Shown in pieces: positions 42,104 to 52,360 of a stretch of DNA of 64,000 nucleotides (positions are counted from its first letter, which is position 1; each line of letters starts with the position of its first letter). Under the pieces are notes generated by a model. The model had not been told where the DNA came from. It did not search any database and saw only the letters and a program-made list of their open reading frames with translations. The DNA is from a virus. The position numbers and the translations under genes were made by a program. The stretch covers positions 1-64,000 of the IMG/VR virus record IMGVR_UViG_3300021197_001789; one strand, 5' to 3'.

Positions 42104-45100
42104 ATGGAAAACGGAGGGGTAGTGTCTCCAGACCTAGTTACGCCATCGGTATCGGGTTTGCTAGACACTTTATCGGAATATGGATTACCCTCGGAGGCAG
42201 AGAGCACCGCTTCGGATACACAAGAGGTTAGTTTACTTCCTGAGGGATATAAAGATCAGCTTGAAGGTGTGGATGCTCAGCTTACTCCCCGCTCATTAGA
42301 CGGGATACCTGAAGATCTTCAAGAAATATACGGTTTTAAAGAGGCTGAGTTTAACCCACCTGTTTTTAACACCCCTGTACCTAAAGCACCTACACCTATG
42401 TATGTGCCCTCACTTTCTACGCCAGGAGAGAGCTATTTAAGACAGCCAGATCAAGGGGAGATTGACAACTATAATGCAGATGTAGACGCGTATAATAGCG
42501 ACAGGGAGTCTTATATAGAAGAATACGATAGTACGCTTACAAACTTTAAATTAAAGCAGTCAGAGAGGACTAAAAACTTTACCCCATTTTTTAGAGAGAT
42601 AGATTTTAACACTGTAGGTACATTATTCAATAACGAATATGATTTCTCAAAGGTTAAGTTAAGTAAAAAGAGGCTGCCTGTCAATTTGAGTTATGGTGAA
42701 TCTGAAAGAGGCAGTGTCGAATGGGGTGATTTGTTTGGAGCAGAGGATACTGTGGAATCCTTCACGGGTAAACTGCGTGAGGAGATACTTGCAGAAGCAA
42801 ACTCTAAACCTCTTGTAGAAAAATATAAAGCACTGGCTGATGCCGAGGCTGCAAAAGGGTTTGGAGAGGATGGAACAGGAAACCGATTAGAATATAAACG
42901 CTTAACCTCTCTTTACGACGGGAATGAGTTAACAGAGGAAGCAATCAAACTTCAAATGAAAATGTTTGGAGGAGCTGCCATAGATAACCTTATAATGCAA
43001 AAAGTTGCATTATCTCCAGAGGCTTGGGCCGCTTCTACTTCAACAAAAAAAGGTGAAACATATAAAAACTATCTTGAGAGGTTAGAGGACAGAATATTTA
43101 ATGATTCTGTGAAAGACCCTAAACTTATGGCTTTGTCTGCAGAAATCTTTGGTGAGCAGCAGCAGGAAGGTGTTATAGCTATTAGGCCATACTTAGAAGG
43201 TCCAATTTCAATCGGTGAATGGACGAAGAGGGATGAATACTGGAGTCAGTTTGGAATCAATATGGAAATCGGGTGGTATGATGCCTTGAGGGGCATGTCA
43301 ATGTTCGGGGATGCATTAAAAGAATTTGAATACAGGTTTTCTGGTATGGGGGACGAAGATTTTGTAACGTCTGGAGAGCAAAAATTTGATAGAAAATTAG
43401 AAAGAGAAAAAGCTGTAGAATACCAAGTAGCTCTGGAAAAGACAAAGGCTTCTTTGAGTAAAGAGGTAACGCAGATTGCGCTTAGTGAGGATATACTTAA
43501 AGAGTTTGATGAAACTGCATTTTACAACAGAGACCATATAATAGAACGTGAAGAGGGAGCACTGGCAGATGCGATAAGCTTGGCATACAGAACTGAGATA
43601 GCTATGCCTGCTTACAGGTCAGCACCTCTATCGCTATTAACACAGGCTATGTCTATACCAGCTTATGCTACTGGAGGTTTATATGCAGGTTTTGCCTTCC
43701 AATCAACGTTAATGGGTGGGGTAGCTGGATCAACATACTATAACGATGTGCTAAGTAATGACCGCTTATATGGTCATCTTTCGGAGAATCAAAAACTGTG
43801 GTATGCTTTTTCACACGGATTGGCAGAGGGTGCAGGTGAGTTAGCTGGTAACATATTGATAGGTAAGGCTTTGGGTATTGGTAAGCTTGGTGGAAGGTTT
43901 AGCTTGTACAATAGATTTAAAGGTGCAAACTTTGCTGGAAAAACCTTAATCCCTATAAAAAGGTCCATGGGGCAGCAGTTTGGAAATACCGCTAAAAATA
44001 TCATGGTAGGAACCGCTTACGCTGCTGCTGTTGGATATACTGAAGAAAGACTTGAAGAAACTATTACAGGGTATTGGCAGAAGGCAAGTGATAGATCTGC
44101 TCAAGGGTTAGATTTCGATCATTGGATTAACTGGGATGAAGCTAATCATGCAGGAAGAATAGGAGGTCATATGGGAATTGGCTTTGGTGTAGGCATAAGG
44201 TCGGCGCAGAACACCGCAGCTCTATACCAAAGAGCTTTTGAAGGAGCTTCTTTTGATAGAAACTCTAGAAACTCTCTCCTAAACCAAATAGATAATGATT
44301 ACGGTCAAGGGCTAACTAAAGCTCATTGGAAGGAAATCCAGAGACTAAATAAGGAGATGGGTATTACTCCAGGAATGTCACCTCTTTCTATTACGGGTAT
44401 TTTAGGAAAACTAGAGAACAAAGAGAAGGTTGAGAGGATAAACGAGTTGATGGAGGAGTATGAGAACAAAAACAGAGATATGAAAGAGCTTCTAGATGAA
44501 GCTTCTGGCCCTCATACTAGAGAGCATAGCGCTCTTTTAGCCGCTTTGGTTATCGAGAGTAACCTGTCTAAAATGAATGCAGCTTTAGGTATTGAGGTGA
44601 GTAGAAACAGCGCGGGAAGGCTCGTTGACCAGTATGGAAGTTTTCTGCCTAATGAATGGGAGAGCAGCTATTTTGGTAAAGAAGGAGCTAAGTTAACTCC
44701 AGAAGAGCGTAAAGCAAAAGGAAAGCAAAAAAGAATACATGACGGAAGGCTGAAGATGTTTCAGTTTATGTTAAAAAACAACCTTATATCACAGGGCTTT
44801 AGAACAAGCGGTCTATCTACACAAGAAGAGATAGTTGATAGAACAAAAAACCCACTTGATTTAAAGGACGCTACCCTTCTTAGCGGAGCTCTAAGTGAAG
44901 AGACAAGAGCTTCTCTTAAAGAGGCGGGTATGTCCGAGGACGTTATTAATCAATTTGATGATATACTTAAAGAAAATCCCGATGTAGAAATCATTGCTCA
45001 TACAACAATGGACTCTATGGATAGGGTGTCTTCAGGTGCTGAAGGACTCTATATTGAGACAGAAGAAGATGTAGAGACGATATCTGGATTTGGGTACGGT

Positions 45101-48100
45101 AATCAATATATGAAGACGCCATCACTTCGACCTAAAGAAAATAAAAAAGAGCTGCACGTATATGTAGGTGAAGGAGCTGATATAAGCAGAGTTCTTACAC
45201 ATGAGTATGGTCATTTAGCTTTTGAAAGGTTTATAAACGGAGAAGCTGTTTTGTCTGAAGAGTCTTGGAACGAGTTAGAAAATAAAGATGAGGAGACGTA
45301 TGCAGAGCATGTACAGAAACAAAAAGATCAAGCGGAGAAGTTCGTCAATGCGATGGCTCAGCAGATAATAGAAATGAAAGACCCAAAAATCCAGGAGATT
45401 GTGGAGTTTACGCTTCGTGCTGAAGGCAAGAACCTTTCAGAGGAGGCTAAAAGGGTTTTAAACAAAGAGCTTGTAAATAACTTTATGGAGGCTATAGCCC
45501 GCGGGGAGTTTATCAGGAGAAATCTTGAGGGAGGATTGGAGTATAACGTACAGGGCGTGTCGCTAAAAGACTCGGAGATGGGGTTCAAAAACTGGGGGAA
45601 GAAACTCCTTATGGACTTTGGGGTGATGAAAGATTTTGACTTTAGCAGAGAAGAGGATGTAATTATGATGGCTATAAAGTTTTCTGAAAGAGCAAGAAAA
45701 TTAAATTTGCAAAAAGGAAAAACCGCCACGGAAGCTAAAGCGTCTCCAGAAGCAGATAAAATTTTAGAGCGACTCGGATTAAGTAGCCGCCGTATAGATC
45801 CTAACGAAGGTATAGACTTTAGCCAGGGACCGATTACTATAAAATACACTCAAAACGTAGTGGGTTTACAGAGAGGAACGTATACAAATGTTTCCATAGA
45901 GAAAGACAGGAGAGGAAACGATATGAAGGATGTGGAGTGGACTATACAGGATAGGAACCATCTTGAGTACTGGTACTCTAGCAAAACTGGTAACAGTGTG
46001 GCTAAGCCTGCTATTACAAACCTGCAGTACCTAAAGGATGGTGAATGGGTAGACATTAACCCACCTAATCCTATAACAAGAAATGGGAAGATGGTTTCTA
46101 AACCGCTCCCTACTATGATATCAGACCTAGTAATAAAAAAGCGGGTAAAAACAATAAAGAATAGAGAAGCTTTAGTTGCAGAGGTTGATCAGGCCAAGCA
46201 GCAGCTGAAAGACCTTTGGTTTGATTCAGATAAAAAATTAAACTACCACACCAACGCTGAGGATTTTCTCCCTGTAAATAATGATATGATTAACATCCCT
46301 GTTGGGGCGGGAACAACGGCGGAAATAGAAACTGAAATTGAAAACTATAAAATAGGGGTAGCAAATATTCAGGCTTTGATAGACTCTTCTATAGAGAAGG
46401 AAGATTTAGCAGAGATTGCGGGTGGTGCTCAAAAATACATCGACCCTGCAAAAAACCCAGAGATATTTAATATGAGTGGGCTGCGTATGACTGAATCGTT
46501 TGAGCAGAAAGCGGTGCGGGTTAACGAAGAGATACAAGACTTCGGAGCCCCATGGCAACTGCTTCCTAAGGATTCGCCATCATACAAGAATCGTATTCCT
46601 GACCTACGTATAGCTTCTCAAGAGGAGTTAGACTATGCGTCTGACAGAATGGATAGACTTAAAGCTGGTGAGGCATTAGAAGGGGATTTACTTGATTTCA
46701 ACCTAACCGATGATATAGGTCTTGCCTCTAGCGTGCTTGACCTTAACAAAGAAAACCCTTTATTTTCTAACGAAGCCACAGAGGAAAATTTCCAAGAATT
46801 TTTAAGCGGTCAAATTAAATCTGGGAGGGTTAAAAACTTTGACGAATTAAAAAGACTTCTAAAATTTGCTGGTTTCTCTGAAGCTAATTACAGTCTTCAT
46901 AATGTAGATCAAACTCGCATAGGTAAAGGTTTTATATCTTACAGAATAGGTAAAAAGCGTTTTAAATCTAGCTTTGTTTTAGCAGGCGGTCCATTGGGTA
47001 GTGCTCAAGCTTCTCTCGATGGAGGAAATATTGTTCACAGTAACACCGATATGGAGACGGCATCAAGCGTTCAGAAGAATGCAAAAACTGTTCACGAAGC
47101 TAATAACAACAATCCATACCTGTTGGGGCTGGCTTTACTCTCCAGGGAGAACAGCTTAAAGAACCCACAGGTATTTACAATAGCAAATACGCTTCTTCTA
47201 AATTATTTAAGCAATGCACCAGAGCACTCTGAAAAAGCAATAAAAATGCTTAATAATTTTTTCAAAAATTCATATGCTCCAGCTACTGTATCATCAACTT
47301 TTAATCAGGTTGACGATACCACAAGCTCGTTTGCAATGGCGGCGACAACTAATGGTCAGAGGTTTGCTGGGTTTTCTCAACTAAGTTCGATGGAGGGTAT
47401 CGACACAAGTGGTTATGGGTTAAAAATAGAAAACGAAATAGGCTTAACGAATTTTTTAAGTTTCTTTTCTAAGATTGATATGAAAACGTTGACGGGCAAT
47501 ACTAGTTTTAAACTTAGAGGGGAGTTTGTTTCGAACATATTTGGAGCTCGAACAGGCATGTCTAAAATAAATGGTTTCCCTTCTCAAGAGCATTTTTTAG
47601 ATTCGGTAAATCAACCTGAATATAAAAATCTAGAGGTTGGATCTGTTGTAAATATGACCATGGTTGATACGGCAAACGCGGGGCTAACTGACAGCATATC
47701 ATCAACTATGAACGAGCAAACTGAAAAGGGCTCTATTTCAAGAAAGCTCTTAAAAAACATCGCATATGAGTTTGGGGTAACAGGACATGTAACTACTTGG
47801 AATTTTGAAAACGCTCTCCCAAATGGAGAACTCTTTAAAATGGAAACAAGACAAGGAACTTCTGGATTTCAAAAGGTTGGGTTATTATCCCGTAGAATAC
47901 CAGGAAGAATATATTCCCAGGGTAACAGTGCATGGGAACAGTCTACAGCTACTCCTTATGGAGAAAAACTTCAGTGGGCCGCTAGAGTCTTCCAAGACAA
48001 GTTCAGCGACATTATGATCCTACAACAAGACATCGAAGTCTTCCGTGGAAAGAAAGTTCCTCAGTCTCAAGACTTTGAGATGTCTATGGATATCATGTAT

Positions 48101-50833
48101 GGTATGATAAGGACCGACCTTGAAAAACTAGAGTTAGAACTTGACAAAATAAACGAAGCAGTAAAGGACGCGGGATATACGGCGGAGATGGTGTCTGATT
48201 ACCTGTATGCTAAACACGCCCCAGAGCGTAACGCTTTTATCCAAGATAAGCGACCAGAGATGGAGAGCGGATCGGGTATGACGACACAGGAGGCGGAGGA
48301 GATTATAAACGACCTAGAAACGCCAGAGATGGTGGCTATATCTAAATTGGTATACGATGTGATTTCTAATACTCGTCAGACGATGCGTGAGGGAGGACTA
48401 GAAAAAGCCTCAACTATAGAAACGTGGGAAGGTTTGTATGAACATTACATACCTCTTAGTGGTCGTGCAGTAGACGAAATAGATGACGATAACAACTCAT
48501 ATCCAACAGGCGGTGCTGGTATGGCTATCTACGGCACAACAACCAAAGCCGCTAAAGGTAGACCAAGCAAGACGGGGGTAAACCTTATAGCAAACGCAAT
48601 CATGCAAAATGCTATGGTTAAACAACGCGCTCGCAAGGATCAGGCTATGATGTCTATGTATAGCCTTGTTAAAAACAACCCTAACAAAAAGGTCTGGGGA
48701 GTATTCTCTGGGAAGAATCCCAAGATGAAGCTAAACGAAACAGGAGAGATGGTGGCTATGAATACATTTGAGATGAAGGCGTCACGTAATATGGTGCCTA
48801 TACGGATCAATGGGGAGCAGCACTTTATATACTTTAAAAAATCTGAACATGCCGATGCTCTTAACGGTCAAACTGGTGAAAAACTATCTAGCGTTGCTAA
48901 AACAATAGCACCACTTATGGGCTTTATGCGTAATTCATTTACGCAATATAACCCAGCTTTCTTTTTAACCAACTACTTCAGGGATTTACACGGCTCTGTA
49001 TACAATGCCTTGGCCGAGGTTGAGCGAGAGGGTGGCATCATGCAGGGATATGGTATAAACTCTAAGAAGTTTACAAAAGATATAATTACAGGATCTACGG
49101 TTACCCTAAAGGCACTGCTTAATAAGAGCTCTCTTGGTAAGGAGATGACACCAGAGATGCAGGAATATCTTGAAGAGTGGGAAGCCGCTGGGGGTAGAAC
49201 AGGTTTCTCATACTCCGAGAGTATAAACAACGTCATGGAGTCTATGAGAACAAAGGCTGAAACAAAGAGTGGAGTAAGGGAGGCAGCGGAATACACCTTT
49301 AAAAAACCCAAACAATTTTTTGAATACGTATCCGCACAAAATGAGTCTTTTGAAAACAGCATAAGACTATCGGCGTATATAGAAGCAAGAAAAGTGGGGG
49401 TAACTAAACAGAGGGCAGCACAGCTTTCTAAAAACATAACGATAAACTTTAACAAATCTGGTGAGCTAGGCCCAACATTAAACAGTATATTCTTGTTTTT
49501 CAACGCTTCTGTTCAGGGTTTGTCTAGGTTTAGCAGAACATTCAAACAGGGTGAGGCTTTTAAAGAGTTTGAGGAAATTAAAGACGATATTCCAAATAAC
49601 CCAGATGAATTAAACTCATGGAAAACTAGAATCAGTAGTGCTCAGAAGTTAGCTGCTGGATCGGTGCTTTTCTCTGCTATGCAGACTATTGTAAATATGG
49701 CAATGTCTGACAAGGACGACGATGATGAATTGGTATACAATAAATACCCAGACTACAAAAAAGAAAGAGGTTTTCAAATAATGTATGATGGTAAAAATTC
49801 AATATCTATTCCATTAGGATACGGTTACAATGTGTTTAATATTGCTGGGGTTATGCTTGCCGAGGTTGCTGCAGGTCAAAGATCCGTGGAGGACGCCGCA
49901 ACGTTTATGGCTATCGCTGGGCATGGTTCATTTTCTCCAATAGCGTTTGGTCACTCAGAAACAGTAGGCGGTTCCATGGTTAAAGGAGTTACACCTACCG
50001 TACTTAAATCTCCTCTTGATGCTTTTGGGTTTAACGAAACATACTTCGGGACACCAGTATACAAAGAGCAATACCCATGGGGGGCTGAAGCCCCTGAGTC
50101 TCAATTATCCTTTAGAGCGCCAGAGCTAGTGCAACAGGCGGCTACCGCCCTTCACGAAATGTCTAACCCTATTACAGGTCAACCAGGAGGAACAGATCAT
50201 ATCTCAGGGCCTTTTGAAATCAACCCAGATCCGTGGTACTATATCATGCAATCCTATTGGGGTGGCGCTGGAGACTTCGTTGAAGAATCAGCAGGTATGG
50301 GTAAGGCAGGATTTGTAACGGCTAGAAGAAAATACAATAAGCTTGCAGCATCTATGAATACCGATGAGTTTGTAAACAATCTACTAAGCACACCTAAAGA
50401 GGATACCCCTATAATTAAGTTTTCTGATGTACCTGTACTGAAGTCGATGTACGGGGGACCGTCTCGTTTCTACGACTTTGATCTCTTGGAAAAAAACAGA
50501 GGGGATATAGAACAACATGTCAAGGAATTAAGCAAAAACGTAGGTCAGGATATTTCACACATAAACTTTACGGGGGTGCAGGAATTAAAGGATGAGCTTA
50601 AGAAAACTGATGATGCTTTAAAACAGGTATGGGCGGCACGAAGAGCAGCAAAAGATATAGAAGATTACATAGACAGAAGTAACACAGGTTACATGCTTCA
50701 GGAGGCTGAGCGTAAGATTGTTATGAGATTCAACGCAATCTACTACCAACTAAGAGGTCAATATGTAGATCCAAAACCACAGGGAATAATCCCATTAAAC
50801 GATATAAGAAAAGCAATAGGAACAGATGAGTGA
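42104..50833 (+). CDS. Giant polyvalent ejection protein with Zn-peptidase motif (2909 aa)
   Basis: Likely delivered into the host with the DNA. Visible parts: GG motif at the start (MENGGVVSP); hydrophobic region about 507-545 (SLLTQAMSIPAYATGGLYAG) and another near 620-690 that could span the membrane; coiled coil about 774-800; HEYGH at residues 1033-1037 inside LTHEYGHLAFERF, a zincin-type HExxH peptidase motif; and, near 2275-2470, MRNSFTQYNPAFFLTNYFRD with ELGPTLNSIFLFFNASVQG, which I associate with LPD38-type polyvalent-protein domains. Such domain strings are known in large polyvalent phage proteins. No RNA polymerase motif was found. Confidence 0.75.
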   Translation: MENGGVVSPDLVTPSVSGLLDTLSEYGLPSEAESTASDTQEVSLLPEGYKDQLEGVDAQLTPRSLDGIPEDLQEIYGFKEAEFNPPVFNTPVPKAPTPMYVPSLSTPGESYLRQPDQGEIDNYNADVDAYNSDRESYIEEYDSTLTNFKLKQSERTKNFTPFFREIDFNTVGTLFNNEYDFSKVKLSKKRLPVNLSYGESERGSVEWGDLFGAEDTVESFTGKLREEILAEANSKPLVEKYKALADAEAAKGFGEDGTGNRLEYKRLTSLYDGNELTEEAIKLQMKMFGGAAIDNLIMQKVALSPEAWAASTSTKKGETYKNYLERLEDRIFNDSVKDPKLMALSAEIFGEQQQEGVIAIRPYLEGPISIGEWTKRDEYWSQFGINMEIGWYDALRGMSMFGDALKEFEYRFSGMGDEDFVTSGEQKFDRKLEREKAVEYQVALEKTKASLSKEVTQIALSEDILKEFDETAFYNRDHIIEREEGALADAISLAYRTEIAMPAYRSAPLSLLTQAMSIPAYATGGLYAGFAFQSTLMGGVAGSTYYNDVLSNDRLYGHLSENQKLWYAFSHGLAEGAGELAGNILIGKALGIGKLGGRFSLYNRFKGANFAGKTLIPIKRSMGQQFGNTAKNIMVGTAYAAAVGYTEERLEETITGYWQKASDRSAQGLDFDHWINWDEANHAGRIGGHMGIGFGVGIRSAQNTAALYQRAFEGASFDRNSRNSLLNQIDNDYGQGLTKAHWKEIQRLNKEMGITPGMSPLSITGILGKLENKEKVERINELMEEYENKNRDMKELLDEASGPHTREHSALLAALVIESNLSKMNAALGIEVSRNSAGRLVDQYGSFLPNEWESSYFGKEGAKLTPEERKAKGKQKRIHDGRLKMFQFMLKNNLISQGFRTSGLSTQEEIVDRTKNPLDLKDATLLSGALSEETRASLKEAGMSEDVINQFDDILKENPDVEIIAHTTMDSMDRVSSGAEGLYIETEEDVETISGFGYGNQYMKTPSLRPKENKKELHVYVGEGADISRVLTHEYGHLAFERFINGEAVLSEESWNELENKDEETYAEHVQKQKDQAEKFVNAMAQQIIEMKDPKIQEIVEFTLRAEGKNLSEEAKRVLNKELVNNFMEAIARGEFIRRNLEGGLEYNVQGVSLKDSEMGFKNWGKKLLMDFGVMKDFDFSREEDVIMMAIKFSERARKLNLQKGKTATEAKASPEADKILERLGLSSRRIDPNEGIDFSQGPITIKYTQNVVGLQRGTYTNVSIEKDRRGNDMKDVEWTIQDRNHLEYWYSSKTGNSVAKPAITNLQYLKDGEWVDINPPNPITRNGKMVSKPLPTMISDLVIKKRVKTIKNREALVAEVDQAKQQLKDLWFDSDKKLNYHTNAEDFLPVNNDMINIPVGAGTTAEIETEIENYKIGVANIQALIDSSIEKEDLAEIAGGAQKYIDPAKNPEIFNMSGLRMTESFEQKAVRVNEEIQDFGAPWQLLPKDSPSYKNRIPDLRIASQEELDYASDRMDRLKAGEALEGDLLDFNLTDDIGLASSVLDLNKENPLFSNEATEENFQEFLSGQIKSGRVKNFDELKRLLKFAGFSEANYSLHNVDQTRIGKGFISYRIGKKRFKSSFVLAGGPLGSAQASLDGGNIVHSNTDMETASSVQKNAKTVHEANNNNPYLLGLALLSRENSLKNPQVFTIANTLLLNYLSNAPEHSEKAIKMLNNFFKNSYAPATVSSTFNQVDDTTSSFAMAATTNGQRFAGFSQLSSMEGIDTSGYGLKIENEIGLTNFLSFFSKIDMKTLTGNTSFKLRGEFVSNIFGARTGMSKINGFPSQEHFLDSVNQPEYKNLEVGSVVNMTMVDTANAGLTDSISSTMNEQTEKGSISRKLLKNIAYEFGVTGHVTTWNFENALPNGELFKMETRQGTSGFQKVGLLSRRIPGRIYSQGNSAWEQSTATPYGEKLQWAARVFQDKFSDIMILQQDIEVFRGKKVPQSQDFEMSMDIMYGMIRTDLEKLELELDKINEAVKDAGYTAEMVSDYLYAKHAPERNAFIQDKRPEMESGSGMTTQEAEEIINDLETPEMVAISKLVYDVISNTRQTMREGGLEKASTIETWEGLYEHYIPLSGRAVDEIDDDNNSYPTGGAGMAIYGTTTKAAKGRPSKTGVNLIANAIMQNAMVKQRARKDQAMMSMYSLVKNNPNKKVWGVFSGKNPKMKLNETGEMVAMNTFEMKASRNMVPIRINGEQHFIYFKKSEHADALNGQTGEKLSSVAKTIAPLMGFMRNSFTQYNPAFFLTNYFRDLHGSVYNALAEVEREGGIMQGYGINSKKFTKDIITGSTVTLKALLNKSSLGKEMTPEMQEYLEEWEAAGGRTGFSYSESINNVMESMRTKAETKSGVREAAEYTFKKPKQFFEYVSAQNESFENSIRLSAYIEARKVGVTKQRAAQLSKNITINFNKSGELGPTLNSIFLFFNASVQGLSRFSRTFKQGEAFKEFEEIKDDIPNNPDELNSWKTRISSAQKLAAGSVLFSAMQTIVNMAMSDKDDDDELVYNKYPDYKKERGFQIMYDGKNSISIPLGYGYNVFNIAGVMLAEVAAGQRSVEDAATFMAIAGHGSFSPIAFGHSETVGGSMVKGVTPTVLKSPLDAFGFNETYFGTPVYKEQYPWGAEAPESQLSFRAPELVQQAATALHEMSNPITGQPGGTDHISGPFEINPDPWYYIMQSYWGGAGDFVEESAGMGKAGFVTARRKYNKLAASMNTDEFVNNLLSTPKEDTPIIKFSDVPVLKSMYGGPSRFYDFDLLEKNRGDIEQHVKELSKNVGQDISHINFTGVQELKDELKKTDDALKQVWAARRAAKDIEDYIDRSNTGYMLQEAERKIVMRFNAIYYQLRGQYVDPKPQGIIPLNDIRKAIGTDE

Positions 50834-51263
50834 TAAAAAGAAGATTAAAGACACAAAGCTAGGAGCTTGGTTAGCAAGCAAAGCACCAAATGTATTAGGT
50901 GTAGTGGGGGATCTACTACCAGATAGCGGTGCGCTAGGCGTGGTAAAGAACCTGATAGACAAGGATGATAGTGTTGACTCTGAGGAGGCTCAGCGCGTAA
51001 TAGATGCAGAGGTGCGCTTCCAGGAGAACGTAACAGAACGTTGGAAAGCAGACATGGGCAGTGACGTAAAGCTTGCAAAGCTGATACGACCACTGACACT
51101 TATCGCCCTAATGTCTATGTTTATGCTTACAATGGTAGCTGACTCTATAGACTCTCTACCCTTCACCGTTAAGGATTCATACGTAGATTTGCTACAGATA
51201 TTAATGATGACCGCCTTCGGTGCATACTTCGCGGGTAGAACTATAGAAAAAGCAAAGAAATGA
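50826..51263 (+). CDS. Holin, GTA_holin_3TM-like (145 aa)
   Basis: Membrane pore for lysis. A soluble charged N-terminal half (~75 residues) is followed by LAKLIRPLTLIALMSMFMLT and a second span LLQILMMTAFGAYFAGRTIE, ending EKAKK. The 'IRPLT...FGxYFxGRTIEK' pattern fits the three-TM/GTA-type holin family, usually with two or three spans. It overlaps the giant gene's stop (ATGAGTGA) and the next ATG (ATGA), and leads a lysis/surface cassette. Confidence 0.75.
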   Translation: MSDKKKIKDTKLGAWLASKAPNVLGVVGDLLPDSGALGVVKNLIDKDDSVDSEEAQRVIDAEVRFQENVTERWKADMGSDVKLAKLIRPLTLIALMSMFMLTMVADSIDSLPFTVKDSYVDLLQILMMTAFGAYFAGRTIEKAKK

Positions 51264-52357
51264 TACGTAAGTTATTACTAACCAGTATATTAACACTACT
51301 TACTTTAAGTAATGCTTTAGGGCAAACAGCTGCAAAAAAGTTTTTAAAGTATAGCACATTCTATACTTCTTTTAGTCAGTCTAATTCTATGGTTCAAGAA
51401 AGCATGTACGCCGTGCGTGATGGGGTTCTTACTACATTACCTATGGAAAACTTACCTAACTATACATTCTCTGTTGGTTTGAGGAAGTTGGCTCGGTTTG
51501 GATACGAGAACAAGGCTAGAGCTTTTTACGATGGGTCGGAGGTATCAATGACAGAAGAAGCTAACGTAGGGAATGTCAGTGGATTTGAGTATGTGTTTGA
51601 ATATTCTGACGCAAGACTTACAAATCGGGAGGCAAAAAGTCAAAGGTATTTTATTAGACACCTGTCAAAGTTTTTTGTGTCAGAGATAGATTTTATGCAA
51701 GACGAACTATCGGACATAAAGTATTTAGAGACCGCCTTTAAGCTTAGACTTAAGGTTGGTAAGAAATTAAACTTTACAGCAGGGGTTGCAGGACGCAGAC
51801 ACCCTGCGTATGGCGTAGATCCTATCACGGACTGGATGTCAACTAACGATGGGGCATGGTGGTTACTTGCTTATGATTACGGGTATACGGATCAGTGGAT
51901 GTACATGGATTCTAATGGGAACAATGAATATGACAATGGGGAGTGGAGTGATTGGGAGTGGTATGGTCCAGAGGGAAACTTAGTTGCGGAAACAGACTCC
52001 GAGTTTAGGCGCTACAGATACGGAGAAATAGTCAACCAATATAACAGAGATGTTAAAAGATCTTTACCGCAACAATATCAGATCTCAGCCGCATTCGGTT
52101 TAGACTTTTATCACTACTCAAAAGACTTTTGGTTGCACGCATGGGGGAACGTTATGCCGTACCATAAAGAGTTCGGAGATTGGAAATACTCATACGGTAG
52201 GCTGCATGGCGAGGATTGGGTCGACTATAATTTGGGTGTTGTCTTCGGTGCTAAGATTGGAAAACATTTTGGTATCTTTACAGAAGGAAAGTACAGCGAG
52301 TATTGGGGTAGACCTTTCGGCAGTGCAACAATGGGAATAAATTATGTAATACTATAA
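51260..52357 (+). CDS. Secreted outer-membrane beta-barrel candidate (365 aa)
   Basis: A clear signal peptide (MIRKLLLTSILTLLTLSNALG, cleavage about residue 22) is followed by repeated amphipathic strands with aromatic girdle residues: YTFSVGLRKLARFGY, KLNFTAGVAGRRHPAYG, YQISAAFGLDFYHYSKDFW, and a closing FGSATMGINYVIL. Alternation and aromatic ends are typical of outer-membrane barrels. It sits in the lysis cassette. It might modify the host surface (superinfection exclusion) or aid lysis. No family is recognised and the roles are speculative. Confidence 0.6.
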   Translation: MIRKLLLTSILTLLTLSNALGQTAAKKFLKYSTFYTSFSQSNSMVQESMYAVRDGVLTTLPMENLPNYTFSVGLRKLARFGYENKARAFYDGSEVSMTEEANVGNVSGFEYVFEYSDARLTNREAKSQRYFIRHLSKFFVSEIDFMQDELSDIKYLETAFKLRLKVGKKLNFTAGVAGRRHPAYGVDPITDWMSTNDGAWWLLAYDYGYTDQWMYMDSNGNNEYDNGEWSDWEWYGPEGNLVAETDSEFRRYRYGEIVNQYNRDVKRSLPQQYQISAAFGLDFYHYSKDFWLHAWGNVMPYHKEFGDWKYSYGRLHGEDWVDYNLGVVFGAKIGKHFGIFTEGKYSEYWGRPFGSATMGINYVIL

Positions 52358-52360
52358 AAA

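Noticed and set aside
42001-42231. 76-codon frame at the giant gene's start as a separate gene
   Set aside because: Only the part before the T10 tract is credible; beyond it the frame overlaps the large gene and is charge-poor shadow. Treated as a possible 5' extension of the giant gene instead.
48973-49503. 176-codon minus-strand frame inside the giant ejection gene
   Set aside because: It lies wholly within the 2909-codon gene on the opposite strand, has no promoter or leader element, and its hydrophobic composition mirrors the other strand's codons. A shadow frame.
42104-50833. N4-like virion RNA polymerase in the giant protein
   Set aside because: The hairpin cluster made this tempting, but I found no T7/N4 polymerase motif (for example an R...K...Y-G helix) in the protein; the N4 parallel is kept only as a hypothesis about the hairpins.
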